A stretch of DNA of 64,000 nucleotides, taken from assembly GCF_019613795.1 (NCBI RefSeq), contig NZ_CP080429.1, forward strand, positions 897,501 through 961,500, in the 5' to 3' direction. Positions 39,427-48,368 of this stretch are shown here, in pieces. The stretch's first letter is position 1. Every line of letters begins with the position of its first letter. The position numbers were made by a program, and so were the translations under genes. The stretch is from Flavobacterium litorale (GTDB lineage Bacteria; Bacteroidota; Bacteroidia; Flavobacteriales; Flavobacteriaceae). The notes beneath the pieces are model-generated. The model was not told where the DNA came from and searched no databases. It saw nothing but the letters and a program-made list of their open reading frames with translations.

Positions 39427-40884
39427 TTGACCCTCTTTAAAAACCTTTTCAAACAAACAGCTATATACGGCATCGCTACGGTAGTACCGCGTATGTTCAG
39501 CTTTTTGCTTACGCCATTATATACCGAGTTGCTGCCCGAGGAGGAGTATGGCGCAGTATCGGTTATTTTTGCATGGATGGTACTTTTTAACGTGGTATTG
39601 GCGTACGGTATGGAAACTGCTTTTTTCAGGTTTTATACAGCAGACGATGCTAAAAAAGTACAATCTACGGCTACCGTATCCATATTCTGGACGTCATTAC
39701 TGTTTTTGGCTGCTGCGCTGTTAGGTCGTAATTACCTTGCCGAAGCTGCTACGATAGATGTACGTTATATAACCTATACCATCTGGGTATTAGTTTTTGA
39801 TGCGCTGGTAATTATACCTTTTTCCAAACTACGTGTTACGGGTAAACCAACGTTTTATGCCGTAGTTAAAATTGGTAATGTAGCGGTTAATTTGGGGCTA
39901 AATGTGTTCTTTTTGTTGTATTTGCCACAACTTGCAACCGCAAACCCCAATAGTGTTTTAGGCAGTATATACATACAAGGTTTTGAGATAGGGTATATAT
40001 TTATATCCAATCTCGTAGCAAGCCTACTTACGTTTGCAGTGTTAGCACCGCACTATTTCCGAATATCGTGGCATTTCGATAAAAAATTGTGGAAAAAAAT
40101 GATGCGCTACGCCATACCTGTATTAGTAGCAGGTGTAGCCTTTGCCATAAACGAAACATTTGACAGAATACTACTCGAAAAACTACTACCACAGGATGTT
40201 GCTAAAGCCGAAGTAGGTATTTATTCCGCCTGCTACAAGCTCGCTATTTTCATGACGCTATTTGCTACCGCATTCCGTTTGGGTATAGAGCCGTTCTTTT
40301 TCAGTCATGCAAAAAACGAGAATGCCCCTCAAACCTATGCCATAATTACCAAGTATTTTGTAATACTAGGCTCTATAATACTGTTAACTGTAATTATATT
40401 TTCGGATATACTTAAGGTGCTCATCATCCGAAACGAAGGCTATTGGGAAGGCATGCAAGTGGTACCGCTCATTATAATGGCAAATTTCTTTTTGGGCATC
40501 TACCATAACCTATCAGTGTGGTACAAACTATCAGACCGTACTAAAATGGGCGCCTACATCTCTATAATAGGTGCTATAATTACATTAGTGCTCAACTTCG
40601 TACTCATACCGCAATACAGTTATATGGGGTCGGCAATAGCCACCATAACTGCCTATGGCACCATGATGATTGTGTCGTACCTATTGGGCAGCAAATACTA
40701 TCCCATTCCGTACGATTTAAAACGAATACTAGCCTATTTGGCACTATCCATTGGGTTATCCCTACTCTGCTTTTACCACTACCGCGCTAATTATGCGGTA
40801 GGCGTACCCATACTATTTATTTACATAGGCTTTGTTTACTTTAGCGAAAAAGACACGCTACATCGTATTATAAAACGAGGGTAA
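39427..40884 (+). CDS. polysaccharide flippase, MATE/Wzx-like
   Basis: The 485-residue inner-membrane protein has about 14 membrane segments. It begins FKNLFKQTAIYGIATVVPRMFSFLLTPLYT, the typical start of oligosaccharide flippases of the MOP superfamily in Bacteroidota. It likely moves lipid-linked oligosaccharides or lipid II-like intermediates to the periplasm. The start is a TTG at 39427; no ATG lies upstream in frame. No flippase was found in the visible part of the polysaccharide locus, so it may serve that pathway. Confidence 0.85.
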   Translation: MTLFKNLFKQTAIYGIATVVPRMFSFLLTPLYTELLPEEEYGAVSVIFAWMVLFNVVLAYGMETAFFRFYTADDAKKVQSTATVSIFWTSLLFLAAALLGRNYLAEAATIDVRYITYTIWVLVFDALVIIPFSKLRVTGKPTFYAVVKIGNVAVNLGLNVFFLLYLPQLATANPNSVLGSIYIQGFEIGYIFISNLVASLLTFAVLAPHYFRISWHFDKKLWKKMMRYAIPVLVAGVAFAINETFDRILLEKLLPQDVAKAEVGIYSACYKLAIFMTLFATAFRLGIEPFFFSHAKNENAPQTYAIITKYFVILGSIILLTVIIFSDILKVLIIRNEGYWEGMQVVPLIIMANFFLGIYHNLSVWYKLSDRTKMGAYISIIGAIITLVLNFVLIPQYSYMGSAIATITAYGTMMIVSYLLGSKYYPIPYDLKRILAYLALSIGLSLLCFYHYRANYAVGVPILFIYIGFVYFSEKDTLHRIIKRG

Positions 40885-40890
40885 CAAATT

Positions 40891-40911
40891 AATCAAACCA
40901 AAGGTTTGGTT
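40891..40911. other. stem-loop between the flippase gene and dut
   Basis: AATCAAACC and GGTTTGGTT form a 9-base stem (one G-U pair) around an AAA loop. No T run follows, so it is not a normal terminator; it could be a processing or stability element. Confidence 0.35.
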
Positions 40912-40954
40912 ATTAGTAATAGTATTTTGATATTTGATTGATAAACACATAAAA

Positions 40955-41389
40955 ATGACAGTTAAAATTATAAATCGTTCGTCGCACCAGTTGCCTAGTT
41001 ACGAAACGATTGCCTCGGCAGGGATGGACTTACGCGCCAACCTTGATGCGCCCGTAGTGTTAAGTCCGCTAGGCAGAGCCATTATAAAAACAGGATTATT
41101 TATAGAGTTACCCATAGGTTACGAAGCCCAAGTACGCCCCCGTAGCGGACTCGCTGCCAAAAAAGGAATTACCGTACTAAACAGCCCAGGCACAATTGAT
41201 GCCGACTACAGGGGCGAAATAGGCGTAATTTTAGTAAATTTATCAAACGAAGCCTTTACCGTAGAAAATGGCGAGCGCATAGCCCAACTGGTTATTGCCA
41301 AACACGAACGCGCTGAGTGGCAGGAAGTACACGAACTTACTGAGACCACACGTGGCGAAGGCGGTTTTGGTAGTACGGGAGTAAAATAA
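40955..41389 (+). CDS. dut: dUTP diphosphatase
   Basis: This enzyme hydrolyses dUTP to dUMP. From the ATG at 40955 the protein has 144 residues with the five trimeric dUTPase motifs: [46 protein letters not shown] and the C-terminal [10 protein letters not shown] phosphate-closing arm. Confidence 0.95.
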   Translation: MTVKIINRSSHQLPSYETIASAGMDLRANLDAPVVLSPLGRAIIKTGLFIELPIGYEAQVRPRSGLAAKKGITVLNSPGTIDADYRGEIGVILVNLSNEAFTVENGERIAQLVIAKHERAEWQEVHELTETTRGEGGFGSTGVK

Positions 41390-41431
41390 AGCAATGCAAC
41401 AAAAACAAACACCAATACAACAAAAATAAAC

Positions 41432-42442
41432 ATGAAAATTATTGTCCCCATGGCAGGTCGTGGTTCGCGTTTACGCCCACACACCCTAACAGTACCCAAA
41501 CCATTAATACCTATTGCAGGTAAGCCCATTGTACACCGCTTGGTAGAAGATATAGCAGGTGTAATTAATCAGGAGATAGATGAAATAGCCTTTATTATTC
41601 ACAGAAGTTTTGGTACGCAGGTAGAAAAAGACCTTGTAGCCATAGCCGAAAAATTAGGCGCCAGAGGCACAATATGCTACCAAGACGAACCCTTAGGAAC
41701 GGGGCATGCCATTATGTGTGCTAAAGAATCGATGAGCGGACCTATAGTAGTTGCGTATGCCGATACACTATTTCGTGCTGATTTTACGTTAGATACTACA
41801 GCCGATAGTGTAATTTGGGTAAAACAGGTTGACGACCCAAGTGCTTTTGGTGTAGTACAGCTTAATGATAATAAAGAAATAGTCGATTTTGTAGAGAAGC
41901 CAAAAGAGTTCGTATCCGATCTTGCTATAATAGGCATTTACTACTTTAAAAGTGGCGAAACACTACGTAGCGAGTTACAATACCTTTTAGATAATAACAT
42001 TGTAAAAGGTGGCGAATACCAGCTTACCGATGCTTTAGAGAACATGAAGCAAAAGGGCATGAAGTTTGTTCCGGGTAAAGTAGATGAGTGGATGGACTGC
42101 GGTAACAAAAACGTAACTGTAGATACCAATAACAGAATGCTTAACTTCCTGCATGCCGACGGTCATAATATGTTAGCCGAATCGGCAGTAGTAGAAAATA
42201 GCGAAATTATACAGCCATGTTACATTGGCGAAAACGTAGTGCTAAAAAATGCTACCGTAGGTCCAAACGTATCGTTAGGCGACAACACTACCGTAGAAAA
42301 TACTACTATTAAAAACAGTTTGGTGCAAACCAATTCGGCAATTAAAAATGCCACGCTTGATAATGCTATGATAGGCAACAATGCACGTTTTAACGGTAAT
42401 TTTACCGCAATTAGCATTGGCGACTATTCGGTTTTAGAATAA
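41432..42442 (+). CDS. sugar-1-phosphate nucleotidyltransferase with hexapeptide domain
   Basis: The 336-residue protein has an N-terminal nucleotidyltransferase domain (VPMAGRGSRLRPHTLTVPKPLIPI, EPLGTGHAI, ADTLF and a VEKPKEF loop). It ends in a left-handed beta-helix of hexapeptide-like repeats (about 245-336). This is the layout of GlmU- and RmlA-long-type enzymes such as mannose-1-phosphate guanylyltransferases. The sugar is not decidable; it starts 42 bases after dut and its product may feed the envelope glycans. Confidence 0.88.
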   Translation: MKIIVPMAGRGSRLRPHTLTVPKPLIPIAGKPIVHRLVEDIAGVINQEIDEIAFIIHRSFGTQVEKDLVAIAEKLGARGTICYQDEPLGTGHAIMCAKESMSGPIVVAYADTLFRADFTLDTTADSVIWVKQVDDPSAFGVVQLNDNKEIVDFVEKPKEFVSDLAIIGIYYFKSGETLRSELQYLLDNNIVKGGEYQLTDALENMKQKGMKFVPGKVDEWMDCGNKNVTVDTNNRMLNFLHADGHNMLAESAVVENSEIIQPCYIGENVVLKNATVGPNVSLGDNTTVENTTIKNSLVQTNSAIKNATLDNAMIGNNARFNGNFTAISIGDYSVLE

Positions 42443-42447
42443 GATAT

Positions 42448-43812
42448 ATGAACATAAGAATTCTTTTTAGCGGATTAACGCTTTCTGGTTTGTTGCTGTG
42501 CCCCGTAATTACACAAGCACAGCAACAAGAGCCAGACGAAATTGTATTGGCACAAAACGAGTTTGAAGACAATTTTTACGAAGCCATAAAGCAAAAAGGA
42601 ATTGAGAATTACGATAAAGCCCTACAAGCCCTACAAGCCTGTATTGCAATAAACCCCAATGAGCCTGCCATATACAACGAGGTAGGTATAAACCAACTAG
42701 CACTTAAAAATTTTCCTGAAGCCGAAAAAGCATTTTTAAAAGCTACTCAGCTCGATCCCGAAAACCGCTGGTACTGGCAAGGCTTATACGATGTGTACTA
42801 CGCCGTGCAGGACTGGAATAAAGCCATAACCATAGTACAAAAACTTACCAAATGGCGCAAAGAGTTTTACGAGGAAGATTTAGTATCGTTATACATGTAC
42901 ACCAGCCAGTACGATAAAGCCATAGCGCTTATAGATGCATTGGATGCTAGTGTTGGCGAATCGCACAAGCGCGAAATGTACAAAGCGCAAATTATGCAAA
43001 ACGAACGCTACAGTAAACCTAAAAAAGAAGTACTAGAAGCTGCCATAAAGAAAAATCCGAAAGAAGAATCTAATTACTTAGAGCTTATCTACCTTTATTC
43101 GGAGAGCAACCAAGAAGAAAAAGCGGAAGAGGTAGCTAAAAAACTCGAAAAAGAAATTCCCGATTCCGATTGGGCACAAGTAAGCCTTTTCAAGTTCCAT
43201 CTTAATAATAACGAAGGCGATAAAGCATCAAAATCGTTATTCAGAGTATTAGAAAGCAATAAAATAGATCGTAAAATAAAACATCGTGCATTTAACGAGT
43301 TTTTAATTTTTGTGAATAACAATCCACAATTTAATGATGACTTGGCTACGGCAGCCGATTATTTTGAGGACGATGAGTTTGTAAATGTACCCAAAGAGGT
43401 AGGAAAATTCTTTTTTAGCAAAAACGATTATACACGTGCTATAGCCTATTTTAAAAAGAGCCTTGCTAACAATTCAGACGATATTGAGGCGATAGAGCTA
43501 TTATTATACGCTTACAATGGGAGCAACCAAAATGAAGTACTCCTAAAAGAAGCCGAAAACTATTTGGATTTATACCCTACCCATGCAAGGCTGTATTACC
43601 TTGCAGGTTTAGCCTGTAATAATTTAGGCACCTTTAAAAAGGCAAAAGATTGGCTGGAAATGGGTATTGACTTTGTGGTTGAAGATACCGAGCTCGAAGC
43701 AGGTTTTAATACCGAATTGGGCAGAGCCTACGAAGGGCTTGGCGATACAAAACAAAAAGAATCGTATTTTGGTAAAGCGGAAAGATTGCTAAAATCGAAA
43801 AAAACAAGATGA
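42448..43812 (+). CDS. secreted tetratricopeptide repeat protein
   Basis: The 454-residue protein has an N-terminal signal peptide (LFSGLTLSGLLLCPVITQAQQ) and at least eight TPR-like helix pairs through its length (for example YDKALQALQACIAINP and FPEAEKAFLKATQLDP). It is probably a periplasmic or outer-membrane scaffold. It overlaps the DUF4292 lipoprotein gene by four bases (ATGA), so the two are translated together. Confidence 0.85.
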   Translation: MNIRILFSGLTLSGLLLCPVITQAQQQEPDEIVLAQNEFEDNFYEAIKQKGIENYDKALQALQACIAINPNEPAIYNEVGINQLALKNFPEAEKAFLKATQLDPENRWYWQGLYDVYYAVQDWNKAITIVQKLTKWRKEFYEEDLVSLYMYTSQYDKAIALIDALDASVGESHKREMYKAQIMQNERYSKPKKEVLEAAIKKNPKEESNYLELIYLYSESNQEEKAEEVAKKLEKEIPDSDWAQVSLFKFHLNNNEGDKASKSLFRVLESNKIDRKIKHRAFNEFLIFVNNNPQFNDDLATAADYFEDDEFVNVPKEVGKFFFSKNDYTRAIAYFKKSLANNSDDIEAIELLLYAYNGSNQNEVLLKEAENYLDLYPTHARLYYLAGLACNNLGTFKKAKDWLEMGIDFVVEDTELEAGFNTELGRAYEGLGDTKQKESYFGKAERLLKSKKTR

Positions 43813-44588
43813 GAAAAATAACCGCTTTTTTGCTAACAGTAACTGTATTGCTGTTGGCGTCCTGTAAATCCAAACAACAGGCTATACTTGCCGAAAAGCG
43901 TGCTACCAAGCCAAAAACAACCGCCCAAATAATACAAGGGCATTACACTAATAAAAAGGATTTTAAAACGCTGTACATACGTGCAGGCGTACGCTATAGC
44001 GATAAAAACACATCGCAAAAACTATCGGCAGATATACGTATTAAAAAAGACGAAAAAATACTGGTAAGCCTAAAGTTTTTGGGCATTACTATGGCAAAAG
44101 GGCTTATTACCCCCGAGGGTGTTAGCTATTACGAAAAACTAAACAATACCTATTTTCAGGGTAATTATGCTATGCTTAGCCGTTGGCTAGGTGCCGATTT
44201 GGATTATAATAAAGTACAAAACCTTATTTTAGGTAAAGCACTATACAACCTTAACGAGGGTAATTATAAATCGGGTATTAAAGACGATTTGTATGTACTG
44301 GGCGATACTACAGGAGGCATCACTAAACTATTTATGTTTGAAGGAGGTAATTTCCTCCTTAAAAAAGAAGTTATAGCACAAGGGGGTATGGATGCCCGTA
44401 GTTTAGATATACAATACCCCTCGCACAGCCAGTACCCTAATGCGGTATTGCCCGCAGCCATAAAAGTAATGGCAGAACAAAATGATAAGGTTACTATAGA
44501 TATTGAGTACAATACTGTTACCTTTGATGAAGATTTTTCGTTTCCGTACAGCGTACCTGTAGGCTTCGAGCAGATTTTTCTTGATTAA
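43809..44588 (+). CDS. DUF4292 family outer-membrane lipoprotein
   Basis: The 259-residue lipoprotein has a type II signal peptide with Cys at about residue 19 (LLLASC). The beta-rich body, with LYIRAGVRYSD and LSADIRIKKDEKILVSLK, matches the DUF4292 family, which resembles LolA/LolB-fold lipoproteins. The ATGA overlap with the TPR gene and the 14-base gap to the EnvC gene suggest a shared envelope task. Confidence 0.82.
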   Translation: MRKITAFLLTVTVLLLASCKSKQQAILAEKRATKPKTTAQIIQGHYTNKKDFKTLYIRAGVRYSDKNTSQKLSADIRIKKDEKILVSLKFLGITMAKGLITPEGVSYYEKLNNTYFQGNYAMLSRWLGADLDYNKVQNLILGKALYNLNEGNYKSGIKDDLYVLGDTTGGITKLFMFEGGNFLLKKEVIAQGGMDARSLDIQYPSHSQYPNAVLPAAIKVMAEQNDKVTIDIEYNTVTFDEDFSFPYSVPVGFEQIFLD

Positions 44589-44602
44589 CCGAATATATAA
44601 AC

Positions 44603-45847
44603 ATGATAAGAGCAGTCCTTACCATTCTTTTTATAACTTTTACAACACTTGGTGTTGCGCAGACTGACCAGAAAAAGCAACTGGAGCAAAAAAAAGCGCA
44701 AATCCTTAAAGAAATCAGTGGGTTTCGCAGCCTTTTAAGCAAGGAGAACAGCAGGGAAAAATCGGTACTTACCAAAATTTCGGAAAGCGAAGCTAAAATT
44801 CGTCTTAACGAAAAACTTATCCAGAATACCAAGAAACAAACTAAAATACTTACCGACGAAATTTATCTGAATCAGCTTAAAATAAACAAGCTCAACAGAG
44901 AATTAAAAGTATTAAAAGAGGATTATGCTGCCATGATTGTAAAGGCGTATAAAAGCCGTTCGCAGCAAAGCCGTATTATGTTTATACTATCGTCGCAAAA
45001 CTTTTTACAGGCATACAAGCGTATGCAGTACATGAAGCAGTATGCGAATTTTAGGAAGATACAAGGCGAAGCCATAAAAGCTAAAAAAGCTGAACTGGAA
45101 GTACTAGCAGCAAAACTAAATGCCCAAAAAGTAGAGAAAGAAGCACTACTTGCCGAAAACCTTAAAGTAAAAGCAGAGCTGGAAGAGGAGAAGAAAGAGC
45201 AAGAAAAACTCATAAAATCCATACAAAAGGATAAGAAGAAATACATTGCCGATATTAGAAACAGAGAGAAAGAAGCAAAAGCTATAGAGCGCAAAATTGA
45301 CAAAATAGTACGCGATGCTATTGCGGCTGCCAACAAAAAAACAGCAGCATCGGGTGCTACAAAAGCAAGCAAAGGTTCAAAATCTACAGCAGAACCCAAC
45401 AAAATAGTACTTACTAAAGAGGGTAAAATAGTTGCCGATAACTTTAATGCCAACAAAGGAAAACTACCTTGGCCTGTAGAGAAAGGCTACATGTCCATGC
45501 GTTATGGTAAGCAGCGTAGCCCGCTTGCGCCTAACGTGGAGATAGACCATGGGTGGATAGAAATTACTACAGAGGAGGGTGCCAAAGCCCGTTCTATATT
45601 CCAAGGAGAGGTAATAGATGTACAAATAATATCGGGGCTTAAATCGGTATTTGTACAACACGGTAACTACATAACCGTATATGGTGGTTTAATTAGTACC
45701 GATGTTAGTACAGGCGATAAGGTTGTTATAAAACAAAGCTTGGGTAATGTGTATACCAACCCTATATCGGGTAAAACCATAGTAAAATTCTCGATATTTA
45801 AAAACACCACAAAACTAGATCCGCAGTACTGGATAACACCATTATAA
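44603..45847 (+). CDS. EnvC-like murein hydrolase activator (degenerate M23/LytM domain)
   Basis: The 414-residue secreted protein has a signal peptide, a long coiled coil (about 20-250), a low-complexity linker and a C-terminal LytM fold (about 290-414). Metal-binding residues of active M23 peptidases are not preserved: IDHGWIEI stands where HxGxD is expected, YGGL replaces YAHL, and VKFSIF replaces the HLHFE motif. This resembles EnvC/NlpD proteins, which activate cell-wall amidases without cutting peptidoglycan themselves. Confidence 0.85.
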   Translation: MIRAVLTILFITFTTLGVAQTDQKKQLEQKKAQILKEISGFRSLLSKENSREKSVLTKISESEAKIRLNEKLIQNTKKQTKILTDEIYLNQLKINKLNRELKVLKEDYAAMIVKAYKSRSQQSRIMFILSSQNFLQAYKRMQYMKQYANFRKIQGEAIKAKKAELEVLAAKLNAQKVEKEALLAENLKVKAELEEEKKEQEKLIKSIQKDKKKYIADIRNREKEAKAIERKIDKIVRDAIAAANKKTAASGATKASKGSKSTAEPNKIVLTKEGKIVADNFNANKGKLPWPVEKGYMSMRYGKQRSPLAPNVEIDHGWIEITTEEGAKARSIFQGEVIDVQIISGLKSVFVQHGNYITVYGGLISTDVSTGDKVVIKQSLGNVYTNPISGKTIVKFSIFKNTTKLDPQYWITPL

Positions 45848-45966
45848 AAAACGTATTTAATAAAAATACTTTGTTTTCCAAAAATTAATATGATAGTAAT
45901 ATCTTTAACATGAAAATTATATATTTTCGTTTCAAAGTAGTACTAATCATTTAGATTTTGCATCCA

Positions 45967-46695
45967 ATGGAAAAACACATTAAAACGCTATTATTTTTAG
46001 CATCATTGCTTATATTTTTTGTAAGCTGCTCATCAGCCAATGACGAAAAGATGAGTGAAACTTCCGAAATTATAGCCAATGAAAGAGATAAAATGCAACC
46101 AAAAAGCGGTATAACTCTTCCAAACCTTCGCTATTCTGGAAATGTTGAATTTTGGGATAACAAATCAGAAAATGAGTATGGAATTTTTTTTAAAGATGAT
46201 AATGACCTATTCAATTTCATTGTTCTTAGCGATATAGGCAATACAACTACTTTACCAGACGGTAATTATGATATTGATGTTTACGAAAACGGTATTACCA
46301 TTACTTCACATACATTACCAACAAAATCGTATTTTTTTGGGCTAGATAGCAATAAATCGAGGGCATTATTAACCGATTTAGAAACGAGTTATGTGTTTGA
46401 AAGCAGTAATGTAAGTGCAGGTTCATTATTACACAATTGGGGGCTTGGTTCCATCTATGATGATAAAACAATAGCGAGTGCTCCAATAATGTATCCGAGC
46501 CTTATACGCTTTTTAAACAGTTTTGCTGTTTCGGGGCACAATTGCCAGTCGGGAGGTGTAGGTTCATCTTCATGTTCATCTACATCGCAATATGGCGGTT
46601 GTTCAATTACTTGTAAAAGTGGCTATCATTCTTGCTGTGCAGAGGCTACACCTATGAAAGCAGCAGATTGTTCTTGTATAAAAGATGTCAAATAA
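45967..46695 (+). CDS. lipoprotein with cysteine-rich C-terminus
   Basis: From the ATG at 45967 the protein has 242 residues with a type II signal peptide (LLIFFVSC, Cys21). A beta-rich middle of about 165 residues is followed by a C-terminal 52-residue tail holding eight cysteines, including GGCSITCKSGYHSCC. The tail is Ser/Gly-rich and may form disulfides once exported. No family is recognised with certainty. It is a single gene followed by a terminator. Confidence 0.65.
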   Translation: MEKHIKTLLFLASLLIFFVSCSSANDEKMSETSEIIANERDKMQPKSGITLPNLRYSGNVEFWDNKSENEYGIFFKDDNDLFNFIVLSDIGNTTTLPDGNYDIDVYENGITITSHTLPTKSYFFGLDSNKSRALLTDLETSYVFESSNVSAGSLLHNWGLGSIYDDKTIASAPIMYPSLIRFLNSFAVSGHNCQSGGVGSSSCSSTSQYGGCSITCKSGYHSCCAEATPMKAADCSCIKDVK

Positions 46696-46713
46696 ACGGC
46701 TAAATATTCAAAC

Positions 46714-46744
46714 AAAAAAGGGAAGCTAGCAGCCTCCCTTTTTT
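46714..46744. terminator. bidirectional terminator
   Basis: A-rich and T-rich arms (AAAAAAGGGA-x-GCT pairing with AGC-x-TCCCTTTTTT, one mismatch, AGC loop) lie between the convergent lipoprotein (+) and thioesterase (-) genes. Confidence 0.82.
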
Positions 46745-46752
46745 ATTTGAGA

Positions 46753-47265
46753 TTATTGTACAAATAACGCTTTTAATTCGGTTGCTTCGCTGGGGTTCAT
46801 CTTTCCAGCCAATACAAGGCTTAGTTGTTTTCGGCGTAAAGCTGCCTCGTAACGTTGTTTTTCTAGCTCAGTTTGTGGTTCTATAGTAGGTATCTCTACA
46901 GGTCTGCCCGTTTCATCTACAGCCACAAAGGTATAAATAGCTTCGTTAGCTTTGGTTCTCGTACCCGATTCACGGTCTTCCGTCCAAACATCAATAAAAA
47001 TTTCCATAGAGGTACGAAAGGTGCGCGATACCTTTGCTTCTACCGTTACTACACTACCCAATAGTATAGCGCGGTTAAAAGCTACGTGGTTTACCGATGC
47101 GGTTACCACAATACGGCGCGAGTGCCTGCGGGCTGCAATACTTGCTGCACGGTCCATACGTGCCAGCAGTTCGCCACCAAAAAGGTTGTTAAGCGGGTTG
47201 GTTTCTCCAGGTAATACCAAATCGGTCATGGTGCATGCCGAATCGGACGGATATTTTGACTGCAT
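46753..47265 (-). CDS. acyl-CoA thioesterase, hotdog fold
   Basis: The start at 47265 (170 aa) is supported by a -7 element just upstream; the open frame reaching 47349 would run through it and a terminator. The protein is a YciA-like hotdog thioesterase: NPLNNLFGGELLARMDRAASIAARRH holds the catalytic Asp, then TASVNHVAF and VEAKVSRTFRTSMEI. It hydrolyses acyl-CoA to acid and CoA; the chain-length preference is unknown. Confidence 0.88.
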   Translation of the reverse strand: MQSKYPSDSACTMTDLVLPGETNPLNNLFGGELLARMDRAASIAARRHSRRIVVTASVNHVAFNRAILLGSVVTVEAKVSRTFRTSMEIFIDVWTEDRESGTRTKANEAIYTFVAVDETGRPVEIPTIEPQTELEKQRYEAALRRKQLSLVLAGKMNPSEATELKALFVQ

Positions 47266-47278
47266 ATTGTTTTTTGGG

Positions 47279-47286
47279 CAAAGATA
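47279..47286 (-). promoter_or_regulatory. -7 element of the thioesterase gene
   Basis: The minus strand reads TATCTTTG, an exact TAnnTTTG, 13 bases before the ATG at 47265. This decides the start codon of the thioesterase. Confidence 0.55.
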
Positions 47287-47294
47287 CACAGTAA

Positions 47295-47320
47295 ATAAAA
47301 AATCCTCCGTAGTGGAGGAT
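47295..47320 (-). terminator. Rho-independent terminator of the SPOR-domain gene
   Basis: On the minus strand ATCCTCC, an ACTAC loop and GGAGGAT are followed by a T-rich run, directly after the SPOR gene stop. It separates this gene from the thioesterase promoter. Confidence 0.8.
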
Positions 47321-47327
47321 GGTTTTA

Positions 47328-48269
47328 TCATTCTTTTATGAGAAGCCAAGCCTCCCTGTTGTCATTTTCCCGTATAGTATATAATGCTTGTAGTGCCTCG
47401 TTACTGGATGCGTAATTGCCGTAAATAACGGGGTGCAAGCCAAATTTGTTTTTGGCAATGGTTCTTGCCTCTGCATACCCTCTTGCTTTTAATTGTGCTA
47501 CCGCAGTATCGGCATTTTCGGGGTTGCGGTAGGCTCCTGCTACTACAAAGTAGGGCAGTACGGCAACAACCTCCTCTTTAACGGGCAGTGTTACGGCAAA
47601 GGGGTTATCTATAAAAAAAGTAGCCTGTTGTATTTTTTGTTGTACTTCGGCTTGTGCCTCTTGTTGTACTAATAAAGTTTCGGTAGCTATTTTATCGTCA
47701 TGGTACCATTTAAACCCAGCCCCCCCTATGGTTAGGGCTACGGCAAATACAGCCGCATATTTAAGGTAGCTGTAATTGCGTTTTCGGGTAGGGGTAAGTA
47801 CTATAGGTGCTTTTTCTTCTAGTGCTTCTGCTATGGCAATATATTCCTCGCGCTTTATGGTGGGCGATGTAAACGAGCTTAACCCAAAAGCATCCGTAAG
47901 GTAATTTATGGGTGTATCGGGCGCAAACACAAAGTTTCCTTCGGCATTACTAGTAATAGTACCTAAGTTTTTAAGCGTTAGTGTTTGTGTATCTTGCAAC
48001 TCGCTATACCAGTGGTTAACAGTGTTGGCAATGGCTGTAATAGCCTCATTGTACGATATTTTTTCTTGCAATGCGATATGATTGCCCAAAAGCCCATCAT
48101 TATTCTTTAAATTCGCATTAAAAGAGATGCGTTTTTTAGGCGGATAGAAAGTATGTGTATCGTTATCGAGTTGTGCCGATGTGGTTTCGGCAAGAAATGC
48201 ACCAAAGCCAGGAATGGTAACACACTGGTATCGATATAGTAGTGCGGATATGTGTTTTTCTATCATCAT
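47328..48269 (-). CDS. HU-CCDC81 and SPOR domain protein
   Basis: The 313-residue protein has an N-terminal HU-like (CCDC81-type) domain (about 1-130, with ALLYRYQCVTIPGFGAFLA), a membrane helix (about 168-186) and a C-terminal SPOR domain (about 240-313, YFVVAGAYRNPENADTAVAQLKARGY) that binds denuded peptidoglycan. It is thus a membrane protein reaching the cell wall, with a cytoplasmic domain related to DNA-binding folds, and is likely linked to cell division or septal wall. A GTG two codons upstream is an alternative start. Confidence 0.85.
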   Translation of the reverse strand: MMIEKHISALLYRYQCVTIPGFGAFLAETTSAQLDNDTHTFYPPKKRISFNANLKNNDGLLGNHIALQEKISYNEAITAIANTVNHWYSELQDTQTLTLKNLGTITSNAEGNFVFAPDTPINYLTDAFGLSSFTSPTIKREEYIAIAEALEEKAPIVLTPTRKRNYSYLKYAAVFAVALTIGGAGFKWYHDDKIATETLLVQQEAQAEVQQKIQQATFFIDNPFAVTLPVKEEVVAVLPYFVVAGAYRNPENADTAVAQLKARGYAEARTIAKNKFGLHPVIYGNYASSNEALQALYTIRENDNREAWLLIKE

Positions 48270-48368
48270 AAACACAAAATTAACGATTCAAATAGGAAAC
48301 CAAAATTTTATCCACAAATTTTATTAACAATTACCAACTAATCGGGTAGCAGTTTATTTTATTTTTTA

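Noticed and set aside
44923..45456. Minus-strand open frame of 177 codons inside the EnvC gene
   Set aside because: It is opposite the Lys/Ala-rich coiled coil, which generates Ser/Phe/Leu-rich shadow frames.
47266..47349. Longer form of the thioesterase
   Set aside because: The extension would contain the gene's own -7 element and the terminator of the SPOR-domain gene.
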